The notes: generated by a model from the sequence alone, not told the origin. A stretch of 64,000 nt of DNA from Fimenecus sp963590415 (GCA_963590415.1 CAVAPB010000008.1:22088-86087), one strand, 5' to 3'. Positions 26,540 through 35,760 are shown, counted from the stretch's first letter. Program-made: numbers and translations.

Positions 26540-26758
26540 TTAAAGCTTGAAATCTTCCTCGCTGAACTGCTGAAGCTCGGGGGCACGGCGGGGAACTCTT
26601 TTCATAATATCGTATTTATATTTTCTGCATTTATAGTCCTTTGCCACAATGCCTTTTTTTACACAGAGAACCGTTTCGCCGTCGGGCGAGGGCTTGCCGT
26701 GCTGACAGTAGGCGCAGGCGGGGGAGATGTCCTTGGTATTGAAAACCGTTTTTTTCAT
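26540..26758 (-). CDS. Small Cys-rich protein, putative zinc ribbon
   Basis: 72 residues. Four cysteines lie in C-x2-C (CAYCQHGK), then C about 17 residues on (LCVKKG), then C (YKCRKYKYD), consistent with one zinc site. The remainder is basic with an acidic C-terminus. I do not know a function; similar short proteins occur in Clostridia as conserved hypotheticals. GGATGTG lies just before the ATG. It is probably transcribed with the methyltransferase gene downstream (70-bp gap). Confidence 0.65.
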   Translation of the reverse strand: MKKTVFNTKDISPACAYCQHGKPSPDGETVLCVKKGIVAKDYKCRKYKYDIMKRVPRRAPELQQFSEEDFKL

Positions 26759-26810
26759 TTTTTCACATCCTGTTGCAGGACGAACAGTATTCGTCTTATG
26801 TGTTTTCTTT

Positions 26811-26839
26811 ATTGTATCACAGTTTACGGCTTATTTCCA
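26811..26839 (-). promoter_or_regulatory. Minus-strand promoter for the small Cys protein
   Basis: Read on the minus strand: TGGAAA (26839-26834), 17-bp spacer, TACAAT (26816-26811). A small dyad GACGAA-N5-TTCGTC at 26779-26795 lies just downstream and could be an operator or a hairpin. Confidence 0.45.
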
Positions 26840-26845
26840 CTGTAT

Positions 26846-27922
26846 TTATTTTGAGCTTTCGCCTTTTGGCTTTCTCTCTGCATCAAGCTCGAAAATAAGC
26901 ACCGAGCACATCAAAAGAAGCGCACAGGCGGCAGGAAGTGAAACGGAATACGCACTCAAATTCAGCTCAGAGACATTTGCAAATGTCTCAATCTCGCACG
27001 GAAAGAATTTGAGCAGAACCGAGCATATGAGCGCCGACACAGCCGCACACAGCACACGGGCGGTATAAAAATGCTTGGCAGACAGTCCCGTCTTTGCGAT
27101 ATAGGAGTAAATCTGGCAATGGACGGACAGACCGCCGAATGAAATTATTGCCGCAAACGCAGGGACGGGCAGTATATTGAGAGACATCTTGATTCCGCTT
27201 GTAACCTCGAGCACGCTTGCCGCGGCGACTGTGTATCCGTTGAGCGAAAACGAGCAGATATACTTTATCAGACAGTTGAAAATCACTATCCAGCTGCAAA
27301 CGGAAATCATCGCCTTTACGCTGTCCGTTACGGAAAGGGAAAATGCCTCTATCGGATTTTTGAGCACAATTACCTTGCACTTTTCAAATTCATCGGGTTT
27401 TTCCGAACCGATAAACCTCGTAAGCACGCCGATTATGACCGACGACAGGGCGACGGAGCAGTAGAGTATAACTCCTGCACGGGTACTGCCCAAAAACATT
27501 GTTCCCACCGTGCCGATTATAAAAGCCGGACCTGCGTTTAAGCAGAACAAATCGAGCTTCTGTGCGGCGCTTTGCGTGATTTTCCCGTCACTAAGTAAAT
27601 CGTAGGTCATTTTAGCTCCGATGGGATAGCCTCCTATGAGCGACATCAGAATTACGCTTGACGCCACGGGCGGCAAACGGAAAATTTTTGCCGTTGCGCT
27701 GCCGAAAATTCTGCCTAAAAAATCGCACACTCCTGATTTTACAATAAACTGCGAAATAATCATAAACGGGAAAAGTGTGGGTATAACGCTGTCGGCGCAA
27801 AGCGAGAGACCCTCTTTTATTCCGAGAGCGCACACCTGCGTTTTTGAAAAAATGCAGAAGCACGCACCGAACGAAAAAACAATCAAAAGAATATTACCTG
27901 CCAAAGGCTTGATTTTCCCCAT
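26846..27922 (-). CDS. YlbJ-like sporulation membrane protein (nucleoside-recognition/GATE domain)
   Basis: 358 residues with about eight to nine membrane helices. GATE/nucleoside-recognition marks include PTLFPFMIISQ, the SLIGGYPIGAKM motif, LDLFCLNAGPAFIIGTVG and FGGLSVHCQI. YlbJ and SpoVM-associated relatives are needed for spore cortex or core development in Bacillus. It diverges from yqfC-yqfD across 69 bp, and those are also sporulation genes, which supports the role. A plain Na+/nucleoside-type transporter is the alternative. Confidence 0.75.
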   Translation of the reverse strand: MGKIKPLAGNILLIVFSFGACFCIFSKTQVCALGIKEGLSLCADSVIPTLFPFMIISQFIVKSGVCDFLGRIFGSATAKIFRLPPVASSVILMSLIGGYPIGAKMTYDLLSDGKITQSAAQKLDLFCLNAGPAFIIGTVGTMFLGSTRAGVILYCSVALSSVIIGVLTRFIGSEKPDEFEKCKVIVLKNPIEAFSLSVTDSVKAMISVCSWIVIFNCLIKYICSFSLNGYTVAAASVLEVTSGIKMSLNILPVPAFAAIISFGGLSVHCQIYSYIAKTGLSAKHFYTARVLCAAVSALICSVLLKFFPCEIETFANVSELNLSAYSVSLPAACALLLMCSVLIFELDAERKPKGESSK

Positions 27923-27991
27923 ATCATCACTCTTTCTTTATGGTATCAAATTATATGCCGTGTCATATATTTATATGAGTGAGGTGAGAAA

Positions 27992-28300
27992 ATGAGTTCG
28001 AGTGAAAATAAGCGCCGCAGGAAACGAAAAAATGCGACGGGCGAAATTATAAAAACGGCTCTTGATATACCTGAGATACTCACTGCGGACTTGCCGCACA
28101 TCGAGGCGGAGGGCAACAGGGAAATCTCCGTCGACGGGTGTCGGGGCATACTTGAATACACGCAGGATAAAATAAAACTCAACACGGGAAAGCTTGTTAT
28201 AACCTTTATCGGGGACGGCATAGAAATAAAAACATATTCCGAAATTCAGACCGTTATCGGCGGCAACATTTTAAGCGTGGAATTTGAAGGTCAGGGGTGA
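27992..28300 (+). CDS. yqfC: Sporulation protein YqfC
   Basis: 102 residues of the YabP/YqfC family. Two beta blocks, around DLPHIEAEGNREISVDGCRGI and LVITFIGDGIEIKTY, form the small barrel shared with YabP. It is made in the mother cell in Bacillus. GTGAGGTGAG precedes the ATG, and yqfD follows after 4 nt as in Bacillus and Clostridium. CATATATT at 27964-27971 matches a SigE -10 (CATAYAHT), but no convincing -35 was seen. Confidence 0.82.
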   Translation: MSSSENKRRRKRKNATGEIIKTALDIPEILTADLPHIEAEGNREISVDGCRGILEYTQDKIKLNTGKLVITFIGDGIEIKTYSEIQTVIGGNILSVEFEGQG

Positions 28301-28304
28301 GAAA

Positions 28305-29471
28305 ATGCTGATAATTAAACTCATACGCTTTTTTATCGGATATGTCACATTTGCGGCGTACGGCGGCTTTCCCGAACGCTTTGTAAACCTCTGTACAAAA
28401 AACAGAATCCCGCTTTGGAATATGAAAAAGGAAAAGGACTCGATAACCGCCGATACAACCGTAAATGGCTATAAATCCATAAAGTCCTCGGCTAAAAATT
28501 CGGGCGTCCGTGTGAAAATACTAAAAAAGCACGGACTGCCGTTTTTTATCCATAAAAACAGGCGGCGCATAGGTCTGTTGGCAGGTTTTATGGCGGCGGT
28601 AATCACGGTGTCCTTCCTCTCGACAATGATATGGAGCGTGTCCGTGTCGGGCAACAAAACGCTGTCGGACGAAGAGGTGCTTGCGGCGTTTGACTCCGTC
28701 GGCGTAAAGGTCGGCGCAAGGCGGTCGGCGATTTCTCCGTCGGACGCGGCATACGAGGCTAAAAAGCTGCTGCCGAAAATTGCGTGGGCAAGCGTAAATA
28801 TAAAGGGGTCAAGAGCCGAAATAGTCATAAGCGAATTGAGCGAAGCGCCCGAGTTCCCCGATGACACAACGCCGTGTAATATAATTGCGGCGGAGGACGG
28901 CACAATTATGGGCATAGAAGCCACCTCGGGCATTGCCGAAGTCAAAAAAGGCGATGCGGTGTTAAAGGGCGATTTGCTCATTTCGGGAATTACGGAAAAT
29001 CTCGACAAGACCTACAACCTCAAGGCGGCAAGGGGTAAGGTTCACGCCCGTGTCGTCAAGGAGATAACCGCCTCATATTCCGGCGAGCCGCTTTTGCGGC
29101 AGTCCGAGCTGTCACAGCAAAAGGTTCTGTTTGTTTTCGGACTTAAAATTCCGCTGGGACTCGGCGTGGGCGAGGAAAATGTATATACCGATAAAAGCTA
29201 TGCTTCAAACGGAGAAACAAGCCTGCCGCTCGGCGTGATAACAAACAGGGTGTATTATTCGGAAGTGTCGGAGGCTCTGCCCGAAGAGTATCAAAAGGTC
29301 TGGTCGGCGCATCTTTTTGCCTGCTCTTACAGAGAAATATACCGTGAGAGCGAGGAGATACTTTCATCATCCTTTTCGTTTGACACGGTAAACGGCGCTC
29401 CCGTGTTTACGGGTAACTGCGAATGTAAGAAAGAAATAGGTAAAGCCCTTGAAATTTTTGTTGAAAAATGA
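28305..29471 (+). CDS. yqfD: Sporulation protein YqfD
   Basis: 388-residue YqfD family protein. A short cytoplasmic N-terminus is followed by one membrane helix at about residues 83-105 (IGLLAGFMAAVITVSFLST region) and a large outer domain. Conserved family features are VSGNKTLSDEEV, W-x-S-V-N-I-K-G and NIIAAEDGTI. YqfD is a stage IV sporulation protein in Bacillus. ATG 28305 with AGGGGTGAG ahead is preferred to ATG 28284, which lies inside yqfC. Confidence 0.85.
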   Translation: MLIIKLIRFFIGYVTFAAYGGFPERFVNLCTKNRIPLWNMKKEKDSITADTTVNGYKSIKSSAKNSGVRVKILKKHGLPFFIHKNRRRIGLLAGFMAAVITVSFLSTMIWSVSVSGNKTLSDEEVLAAFDSVGVKVGARRSAISPSDAAYEAKKLLPKIAWASVNIKGSRAEIVISELSEAPEFPDDTTPCNIIAAEDGTIMGIEATSGIAEVKKGDAVLKGDLLISGITENLDKTYNLKAARGKVHARVVKEITASYSGEPLLRQSELSQQKVLFVFGLKIPLGLGVGEENVYTDKSYASNGETSLPLGVITNRVYYSEVSEALPEEYQKVWSAHLFACSYREIYRESEEILSSSFSFDTVNGAPVFTGNCECKKEIGKALEIFVEK

Positions 29472-29490
29472 TAATACTTTGTGATAAAAT
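29461..29490 (+). promoter_or_regulatory. Promoter upstream of phoH
   Basis: TTGAAA (29461-29466), 18-bp spacer, TAAAAT (29485-29490), overlapping the yqfD stop codon. The 21 bases 29471-29491 match 19 of 21 bases at 39970-39990 upstream of uxuA. Confidence 0.45.
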
Positions 29491-29530
29491 ATATTAAATA
29501 TAAATAGATTTTTCAAAGGGTGGTTGTTCG

Positions 29531-30490
29531 GTGTTCGAGCAGATAATCAGCGTTGACAGAATGGAGCACGCCGTAAGCCTTTTCGGAAGCTTTGACGAAA
29601 ATATCAAGCTCATAGAAAAGGAGTTCGGCGTAAGCGTAATAAGCAGGGGCTCGGAGCTCAAAATTACGGGCGAAGCGGAAAATGTCGATAAGGCGGCAAG
29701 AGCCGTCAAGGGGCTTCTTATGCTTATCAATAAGGGCGAGTCGCTTTCCGACCAGAATGTCAGATATGTTATCTCGCTTGTCAAGGACGACTCCGAGGAA
29801 AAGCTTTCCGAGATGACGGGCGACTGCGTCTGCGTTACGGCAAAGGGTAAGCCCGTAAAGCCCAAAACTCTCGGTCAGAAAAAATATATCGAGGCGATAA
29901 GAAACAACACGATTGTTCTCGGCGCAGGCCCTGCCGGCACGGGAAAAACTTATCTTGCGGTCGCAATGGCGGTAACCGCTTTCAGGGCAAAAGAGGTAAA
30001 CAGGATTATCTTGACACGTCCTGCCGTTGAGGCGGGCGAGAAGCTCGGATTTTTGCCCGGCGATTTACAGCAAAAGGTTGACCCGTATTTGAGACCGCTC
30101 TACGACGCACTTTTTGATATGCTCGGTGCTGAGTCGTTCCAGAAATATCAGGAGAGGGGAAGCATCGAGGTAGCTCCGCTCGCTTATATGCGAGGCAGAA
30201 CGCTTGACGACAGCTTCATAATCCTTGACGAGGCGCAGAACACCACAAAGGAGCAGATGAAAATGTTCCTGACCCGTCTCGGCTTTAACTCAAAGATGGT
30301 TGTCACGGGCGACATAACGCAGATTGACTTGCCCGACGGCAAAAAATCGGGACTTAAACAGGCAATGAGAATTCTTAAAAACATTCCGGGCATCGCAATA
30401 AACGAGTTTACGGAAAAGGATGTCGTAAGGCATAAGTTGGTTCAGGATATAATCAAGGCTTACGAAAAAAGTGAGGAGAAAAGAAAATGA
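29531..30490 (+). CDS. phoH: PhoH-family ATPase
   Basis: 319 residues. An N-terminal KH-like/R3H-type nucleic-acid domain (1-100) is followed by a RecD-like P-loop ATPase with Walker A GPAGTGKTYL (about 139-148), RPAVEAGEKLGFLPGD and Walker B FIILDEAQN. The phoH-ybeY order is conserved across bacteria and links the protein to RNA metabolism; its precise activity is not settled. GTG 29531 follows AAGGGTGG. The stop overlaps ybeY by 4 nt. Confidence 0.9.
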   Translation: MFEQIISVDRMEHAVSLFGSFDENIKLIEKEFGVSVISRGSELKITGEAENVDKAARAVKGLLMLINKGESLSDQNVRYVISLVKDDSEEKLSEMTGDCVCVTAKGKPVKPKTLGQKKYIEAIRNNTIVLGAGPAGTGKTYLAVAMAVTAFRAKEVNRIILTRPAVEAGEKLGFLPGDLQQKVDPYLRPLYDALFDMLGAESFQKYQERGSIEVAPLAYMRGRTLDDSFIILDEAQNTTKEQMKMFLTRLGFNSKMVVTGDITQIDLPDGKKSGLKQAMRILKNIPGIAINEFTEKDVVRHKLVQDIIKAYEKSEEKRK

Positions 30491-30993
30491 CGGATAAGAT
30501 AAAGGTAATTATTTCAAACGACCAAAAGGATGTTAAAATTCCGACAGGTGTGCGTATGCTTGTGCGCCGCTGCTGTAACGCCGTGCTTCGTCAGGAAAAC
30601 TTTGAGGGCTCGGCGGAAATAAGCGTTACTTTCGTAAATAACGAGCAAATTCACAAGCTCAACCTTGAGCACAGAAACATAGACAGGGAAACGGATGTTC
30701 TTTCATTTCCGCTCGGCGAAAACGGCGTTTACGACATAAACCTTGACACGGGCGCAAAGATGCTCGGCGATATAGTAATTTCCATTGAAAAGGCTGTCGC
30801 ACAGGCGGAGGAATACGGTCATCCGCTTCAGAGGGAAATCGCGTTCCTTACCGTTCATTCGCTTTTGCACCTTTTGGGCTATGACCACGAGGGCGGCGGA
30901 CTTGAAGCCGTGCGTATGCGTGAAAAGGAAGAGAGCGTTCTCACACAGCTCGGTCTTAAAAGGAACGGAAGCTATTATCTCGACGGAGAATAA
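30487..30993 (+). CDS. ybeY: Endoribonuclease YbeY (16S rRNA maturation)
   Basis: 168-residue UPF0054 metalloprotein. The zinc site HSLLHLLGYDHE gives the three histidines H124, H128 and H134, and DRETDVLSFPL is the other conserved block. YbeY acts in 16S rRNA 3'-end processing and ribosome quality control. Its ATG overlaps the phoH stop (ATGA). It is a normal member of the phoH-ybeY-dgkA-era block. Confidence 0.93.
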   Translation: MTDKIKVIISNDQKDVKIPTGVRMLVRRCCNAVLRQENFEGSAEISVTFVNNEQIHKLNLEHRNIDRETDVLSFPLGENGVYDINLDTGAKMLGDIVISIEKAVAQAEEYGHPLQREIAFLTVHSLLHLLGYDHEGGGLEAVRMREKEESVLTQLGLKRNGSYYLDGE

Positions 30994-30996
30994 TCT

Positions 30997-31500
30997 ATGA
31001 AAAGTCTTATAAAGAGCTTCGGCTATGCCTTTCGTGGCATATATCAGGCGCTCAAATATGAGAGGAATATGAGAATACATTTTGTGTGTATGGTATATAT
31101 GTACTCTTTCCTCTTTATCTACGATTTCTTTGAGGTCACAAGGACGCAGTTTGCAATAATTTTTCTTGCAAATGCGGTGGTCGTTGCGGCGGAGCTTATC
31201 AATACGGCTGTCGAACGCACCGTTGACCTCGCAAGCGAAGAACGCACCGAGAACGGAAAAATCGCAAAGGACACGGCGGCGGGAGCGGTGCTTGTGTGTG
31301 CGATATTTGCGGTGGCGACGGGCATTGCCGTGCTCGGTCAGCCTAAGGCGTTTTCGGCTATGTTCTCATATTACCGTGAAAATCCCGTTATGCTTGCGGT
31401 CTTCGTCCTTTCGATAATCCCCGCAACGGTGTTTATTTTCAGGGGCTTCTCAAATGGCTCTTCAAACGATAACAGTAAAAACAAAGGAAACATTAAATGA
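30997..31500 (+). CDS. dgkA: Diacylglycerol/undecaprenol kinase (DgkA family)
   Basis: 167 residues. The DgkA core is at 1-110: FGYAFRGIYQALKYERNMRIH and the active-site AELINTAVERTVDL, with three membrane helices. An extra C-terminal helix and polar Asn/Ser/Lys tail make it longer than the usual 120-residue form. In Gram-positives this enzyme is mainly an undecaprenol kinase that supplies carrier lipid for wall and glycan synthesis. Its stop overlaps era by 4 nt. Confidence 0.88.
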   Translation: MKSLIKSFGYAFRGIYQALKYERNMRIHFVCMVYMYSFLFIYDFFEVTRTQFAIIFLANAVVVAAELINTAVERTVDLASEERTENGKIAKDTAAGAVLVCAIFAVATGIAVLGQPKAFSAMFSYYRENPVMLAVFVLSIIPATVFIFRGFSNGSSNDNSKNKGNIK

Positions 31501-32399
31501 ACAATACATCAAAAACGGCGTTTATCGCCATAGTCGGCAAGGCTAATGTCGGCAAATCTTCAATTCTTAACAGACTTATCGGCAGTAAAATCGCCATTGT
31601 ATCGTCCAAGCCTCAGACCACAAGGACGAGAATTATGGGCGTGCTTACGACGGAGGACAACATTCAGCTTGTCTTTACCGACACCCCGGGCTTCCACAAG
31701 CCGAAAAACAAGCTCGGCGAAAAGATGGTTCAGGCGGTAAGCGACAGCATATCGGGCGTTGATTCGTGCCTGTTTGTAGTTGACGCAAACGATGAAAAAC
31801 TGAACACTGCGGAGCTTGAACTCATTAAAAAATTCAAAGCCGAAAAAATGACGGTTGTCCTTGCGATTAACAAGATTGATATGTTAAAGGACAAGACCGA
31901 GCTTATGAAAAAAATTGCCGAAATTTCGGCTCTTTACGATTTCAAAGCGGTGGTCCCCGTCAGCGCACAGTCGGGCGACGGAATTGACGATTTGCTTGAC
32001 GAATTAAAAGCTCTGTCGGTTGAAAGCATACACTTTTTCCCCGACGACACCTTGACCGATCAGCCCGAAAGGGTACTTGTAGCCGAAATAATAAGGGAAA
32101 AAATGCTTCGGCTTCTCGACAAGGAAATTCCTCACGGCACGGCTGTCGCTATCGAGAGAATGCACGAGCGTGACGACGGCGGTATTATGGATGTCGAAGC
32201 CATGATATACTGCGAGAGGGAAAGCCACAAAGGCATAATTATCGGCAAAGGCGGTCAAATGCTCAAAAAAATTTCCACCTTTGCCCGTCAGGACATTGAA
32301 AATTTCTTTGACATAAAAGTTAATCTTCAGTGCTGGGTAAAGGTAAAAGAGGATTGGCGAAACAGAGAAGGAATTATTCACAATTTTGGTTTAGATTAA
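31497..32399 (+). CDS. era: GTPase Era
   Basis: 300 residues. The GTPase domain has G1 GKANVGKSS (about 13-21), G3 DTPGFHKP and G4 NKID. The C-terminal KH domain is at about 205-280 (ESHKGIIIGKGGQMLKKI) and binds the 3' end of 16S rRNA for 30S assembly. Standard length. Upstream dgkA and downstream yqzL-recO give the canonical Firmicute order. Confidence 0.95.
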   Translation: MNNTSKTAFIAIVGKANVGKSSILNRLIGSKIAIVSSKPQTTRTRIMGVLTTEDNIQLVFTDTPGFHKPKNKLGEKMVQAVSDSISGVDSCLFVVDANDEKLNTAELELIKKFKAEKMTVVLAINKIDMLKDKTELMKKIAEISALYDFKAVVPVSAQSGDGIDDLLDELKALSVESIHFFPDDTLTDQPERVLVAEIIREKMLRLLDKEIPHGTAVAIERMHERDDGGIMDVEAMIYCERESHKGIIIGKGGQMLKKISTFARQDIENFFDIKVNLQCWVKVKEDWRNREGIIHNFGLD

Positions 32400-32410
32400 C
32401 AGTAATACTA

Positions 32411-32454
32411 CCGTCTTAAAAGGTTAAGTTAATTATATAAATCTTTTAAGGCGG
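32411..32454 (+). promoter_or_regulatory. Hairpin covering the yqzL ribosome binding site
   Basis: CCGTCTTAAAAG (32411-32422) pairs with CTTTTAAGGCGG (32443-32454) with a single G-U. The right arm contains AAGGCGG, the only candidate ribosome binding site for the ATG at 32462. No T run follows, so it is not an obvious terminator. Confidence 0.45.
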
Positions 32455-32461
32455 TCTTGTT

Positions 32462-32617
32462 ATGAAAAGCGAAGATTTTTGGTATGTTTTTTCAAAAAGC
32501 GGAAAAATCGACGATTATATAAAATATAATGTCATAAAACAGGAAGAGAAAACCGAGGAAGCAAAAAATGAGGTACAACACAAAGGGACTTATCCTCAGA
32601 GAACAGAATATCGGTGA
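32462..32617 (+). CDS. yqzL: YqzL-like small protein
   Basis: 51 codons, easily missed. The first 27 residues (MKSEDFWYVFSKSGKIDDYI and on) have the YqzL pattern W-x-x-F-x-x-(T/S)-G-x-I-x-x-Y, and in Bacillus subtilis yqzL also lies between era and recO. The last 16 residues are encoded where the gene overlaps recO by 50 bp and are probably not conserved. Function unknown. AAGGCGG lies 7 nt ahead of the ATG, within a hairpin. Confidence 0.65.
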   Translation: MKSEDFWYVFSKSGKIDDYIKYNVIKQEEKTEEAKNEVQHKGTYPQRTEYR

Positions 32618-33311
32618 GCAGGACAAGCTTGTTACGGTACTTACGGGCGATATGGGCATTATAAAGGCATTCGTCCGAGGAGCCAAAAGCATAAAAAGTA
32701 AAAAGCACTCTTCCACGGGTCAGTTCTGCTATTCACGGCTGTCCTTTTATTCGGGAAAGGACAGCTACATAATCGACGAGGCGCAGAGTATCGAGATGTT
32801 TTTCGATTTGAGAAGCGATATTGAAAAGCTTGCGCTCGCCCAGTATTTTGCCGAGCTTGCGTGCGAACTGTCTCCGCAGGACGAGCAGGCAAACGATTAT
32901 TTAAGGATAATGCTCAATTCTCTTTATATGCTTGCACACGAAAAACGACCCGCCTTGCAGTTAAAGGCGATAACGGAGCTTCGGCTTTTATCGCTCTCGG
33001 GCTATACTCCCAACCTTGTCGCCTGTGAACGGTGCGGAGAGTTTGAAACACCAACAATGTATTTCGATATTGAGCACGGACTTCTCTACTGTGAAAACTG
33101 CGCTTCTGGAAACGCTCTTTTTCCGTTGCCGCTGCGTATAGTTACCGCAATGAGGCATATTGTATTTTCCGATATTGAAAAGCTTTACAATTTTCGAATG
33201 TCCGACTCCGAGCTGTCGGAGCTTTCCTATATAACCGAGGTTTATACGAGGGTGAAATCGGACAGGAATTTCAAAACGCTTGAATTTTACAATTCTATGA
33301 GGACTTTATAA
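32568..33311 (+). CDS. recO: DNA repair protein RecO
   Basis: 247 residues. The N-terminal OB fold opens YNTKGLILREQNIGEQDKLV, a helical middle follows, and a zinc finger with C-x2-C pairs (ACERCGEF and YCENCASG) lies at about 150-180. RecO loads RecA on SSB-coated gaps with RecR. GAGGAAG precedes the ATG. The end abuts mutS2 directly (stop 33311, start 33312). Confidence 0.92.
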   Translation: MRYNTKGLILREQNIGEQDKLVTVLTGDMGIIKAFVRGAKSIKSKKHSSTGQFCYSRLSFYSGKDSYIIDEAQSIEMFFDLRSDIEKLALAQYFAELACELSPQDEQANDYLRIMLNSLYMLAHEKRPALQLKAITELRLLSLSGYTPNLVACERCGEFETPTMYFDIEHGLLYCENCASGNALFPLPLRIVTAMRHIVFSDIEKLYNFRMSDSELSELSYITEVYTRVKSDRNFKTLEFYNSMRTL

Positions 33312-35699
33312 ATGCAAAAGGATTACATTTCACTTGAATTACCCAAGATACTATCGCTTCTTGCAGACCTTACCGCCTGTGAGGACGCAAGGGAAAAGGC
33401 TTTGGCGCTTACCCCGTCATATGATATTTTTGAGGTATCCGATTTACTTTCAAAGACCGAAGCGGCGCATATTTTAATCGCAAAATTCGGCGCTCCCGGC
33501 TTCGGCGGACTTATAAATGTTGACAACTCTCTTCGCCGTGCGCAGGCGGGCGGCGTGCTTAATATGCGTGAGCTGCTCGATATTTCGCAGGTGTTGAGGG
33601 TTATAAGAGGCATACTCTCCTGGCACGATAAGTCGGCGGGTATGAACACGGCTCTCGACGACCTTTTCAATTCGCTTTATCCCAATAAATTCCTGGAGGA
33701 CACCATAAACAATGCGATAATCTCCGAAAGCGAGATGTCGGACAACGCCTCCTCCGAGCTTAAAAACATACGCAGGAAGATGCGTGCGCAGGAGTCGAGG
33801 ATAAGAGAACAGCTTGACAAAATGCTCCATTCGACCGTTTATCGCAACAGCTTGCAGGACGCTATCATCACACAGCGTAACGGCAGGTTTGTCGTTCCCG
33901 TAAAGAGCGAGCACCGCTCACAGGTTGCGGGTATGGTTCACGACACCTCGTCAAGCGGCGCCACGGTGTTTATCGAGCCTGCCGCAGTCGTTGAAGCAAA
34001 TAATGAAATAAAGGTGCTCCAGAGCAAGGAGAGAGACGAAATAGACAGGATTTTGTCCGAACTCTCCGTTGCGGCGTCTGAGTTTGCCGACAGTATAATT
34101 TTAAGCTATAACAGCGCAGTCGAGCTCAATCTTATTTTCTCAAAGGCACAGTTGGGCTATAAAATGAAAGCAACGAAGCCGATAATCAACGACGAGGGGA
34201 TAATCGAACTCAAAAAAGCAAGGCATCCCTTATTGAGCCCTCAAAAGGTAGTGCCTGTTGATATAAGGCTCGGCGAGGACTTTGATTCGCTTGTGATAAC
34301 GGGTCCCAACACGGGCGGTAAAACGGTTTCGATTAAAACGCTCGGACTTTTGACGCTTATGGCGCAGTGCGGACTGTATATACCCGCGAACGACAATTCT
34401 CGACTTTGCGTGTTCAAAAACATACTTTGCGATATAGGCGAGGAGCAGAGCATTGAGCAGTCGCTTTCCACCTTCTCTGCTCATATGACGAAAATTGTTT
34501 CCATAACCGAAATCGCCGATTCTTCGTCGCTTGTGCTCATAGACGAATTGGGAGCAGGTACCGACCCCGTCGAGGGTGCGGCGCTTGCAGTTTCGGTACT
34601 TGAATATTTAAGGCAAAAAGGCGCCAAAATCGCAGCCACAACCCATTATTCGGAGCTTAAAGAGTACGCTTTGAGAACCGAGCGGGTCGAAAACGCTTCG
34701 TGCGAGTTTGATGTTGAAACCTTGAGCCCGACCTATAAGCTTTTGATAGGCGTACCGGGGCGCTCTAACGCTTTTGCGATTTCACGCCATCTAAATCTTA
34801 AAGAGGAGATAATCGAAGCGGCGCAAGTTCTTATTTCGGAGGAGAACACACGCTTTGAGGATGTCGTTGACAGCCTTGAAAAGACGAGACTTCAGATGGA
34901 GGACGAACGCCGCAGAACAGAAGAGCTCAAGCAACAGATAGATGAAATGAAGGCTTCGGTACAGCTAAAGCTTGACGAGGCGCAGAAAAAGAGCGACAAG
35001 GAGGTCGAACGGGCACAGAACGAGGCTAAGCGTATTGTAGAAAACGCAAAGCGTGCCGCAAATTCGCTTATGCTTGAAATAGAAATGCTCCGTAAGGAAC
35101 AGGTTAAAGAAAAGAATGCCGCCGAAATGGCAAGAAAGGCGAGGGCGGCTATGAAACAGCACCTCAACGCCATTGACGACCTGACGAGCGAAGCATATTA
35201 TGACGATGACAACGGAGATTACACGCTTCCCCGTCCGCTTAAAGTCGGCGACAATGTCCGCATCACGACCCTCGGAACGGACGGAACGGTGGTTTCCGTT
35301 ACCGACTCAAAGGGCAATGTCGAGGTTCAGGCAGGTATAATCAAAACCAAGGTTCCCGAGGACACACTTCGGCTTTTAGGGGACAAAAAGAAAAAATCGG
35401 AGCAGTCAAAACGCCGTACCGTCAGGACGACTGACACCGAGCTTAAAACGCAGAGCGCAAAAACGAGCGTCGATTTGAGAGGTATGGACAGGGAAGAGGC
35501 TATAATGGAGCTTGACCGCTTTATCGACGGCATTGTCCGCTCGGGGCTCAACAAGTTTACGGTAATTCACGGCAAGGGTACGGGCGTACTTCGCAAGGCT
35601 GTACAGGCTCATCTCAAAAAGCATCCGAACATCAGAACCTATCGCACGGGTATTTACGGAGAGGGAGAAGAGGGCGTTACAATAGCCGAACTCAAATAA
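33312..35699 (+). CDS. mutS2: MutS2 (RqcU) ATPase/endonuclease
   Basis: 795 residues. The MutS core has Walker A GPNTGGKT at about 331-338 and Walker B VLIDELGAGTDP followed by EGAALAVSVLEYL. A long KOW/coiled-coil segment covers about 510-640 (Glu/Lys/Arg-rich), and the C-terminal Smr domain is at about 720-795 (VDLRGMDREEAI, VIHGKGTGVLRKAV). MutS2 splits collided ribosomes and has been linked to suppression of recombination. All domains are intact. It is the last gene of the phoH-to-mutS2 run. Confidence 0.93.
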   Translation: MQKDYISLELPKILSLLADLTACEDAREKALALTPSYDIFEVSDLLSKTEAAHILIAKFGAPGFGGLINVDNSLRRAQAGGVLNMRELLDISQVLRVIRGILSWHDKSAGMNTALDDLFNSLYPNKFLEDTINNAIISESEMSDNASSELKNIRRKMRAQESRIREQLDKMLHSTVYRNSLQDAIITQRNGRFVVPVKSEHRSQVAGMVHDTSSSGATVFIEPAAVVEANNEIKVLQSKERDEIDRILSELSVAASEFADSIILSYNSAVELNLIFSKAQLGYKMKATKPIINDEGIIELKKARHPLLSPQKVVPVDIRLGEDFDSLVITGPNTGGKTVSIKTLGLLTLMAQCGLYIPANDNSRLCVFKNILCDIGEEQSIEQSLSTFSAHMTKIVSITEIADSSSLVLIDELGAGTDPVEGAALAVSVLEYLRQKGAKIAATTHYSELKEYALRTERVENASCEFDVETLSPTYKLLIGVPGRSNAFAISRHLNLKEEIIEAAQVLISEENTRFEDVVDSLEKTRLQMEDERRRTEELKQQIDEMKASVQLKLDEAQKKSDKEVERAQNEAKRIVENAKRAANSLMLEIEMLRKEQVKEKNAAEMARKARAAMKQHLNAIDDLTSEAYYDDDNGDYTLPRPLKVGDNVRITTLGTDGTVVSVTDSKGNVEVQAGIIKTKVPEDTLRLLGDKKKKSEQSKRRTVRTTDTELKTQSAKTSVDLRGMDREEAIMELDRFIDGIVRSGLNKFTVIHGKGTGVLRKAVQAHLKKHPNIRTYRTGIYGEGEEGVTIAELK

Positions 35700-35702
35700 T
35701 GC

Positions 35703-35730
35703 TTGCAAATGCCGTTTTTTATGTTAAAAT
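35703..35730 (+). promoter_or_regulatory. Promoter of the lipoprotein gene
   Basis: TTGCAA (35703-35708), 16-bp spacer, TAAAAT (35725-35730). The lipoprotein ribosome binding site CGGAGGA follows 18 bp later. Confidence 0.5.
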
Positions 35731-35760
35731 AAACTTGAATTTATATCGGAGGAAAAACAT

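Noticed and set aside
26779..26795. GACGAA-N5-TTCGTC dyad as a second LexA box
   Set aside because: The half-site spacing is 13 rather than 14 bp and the core lacks CGAAC-N4-GTTCG; kept only as a possible operator or hairpin.
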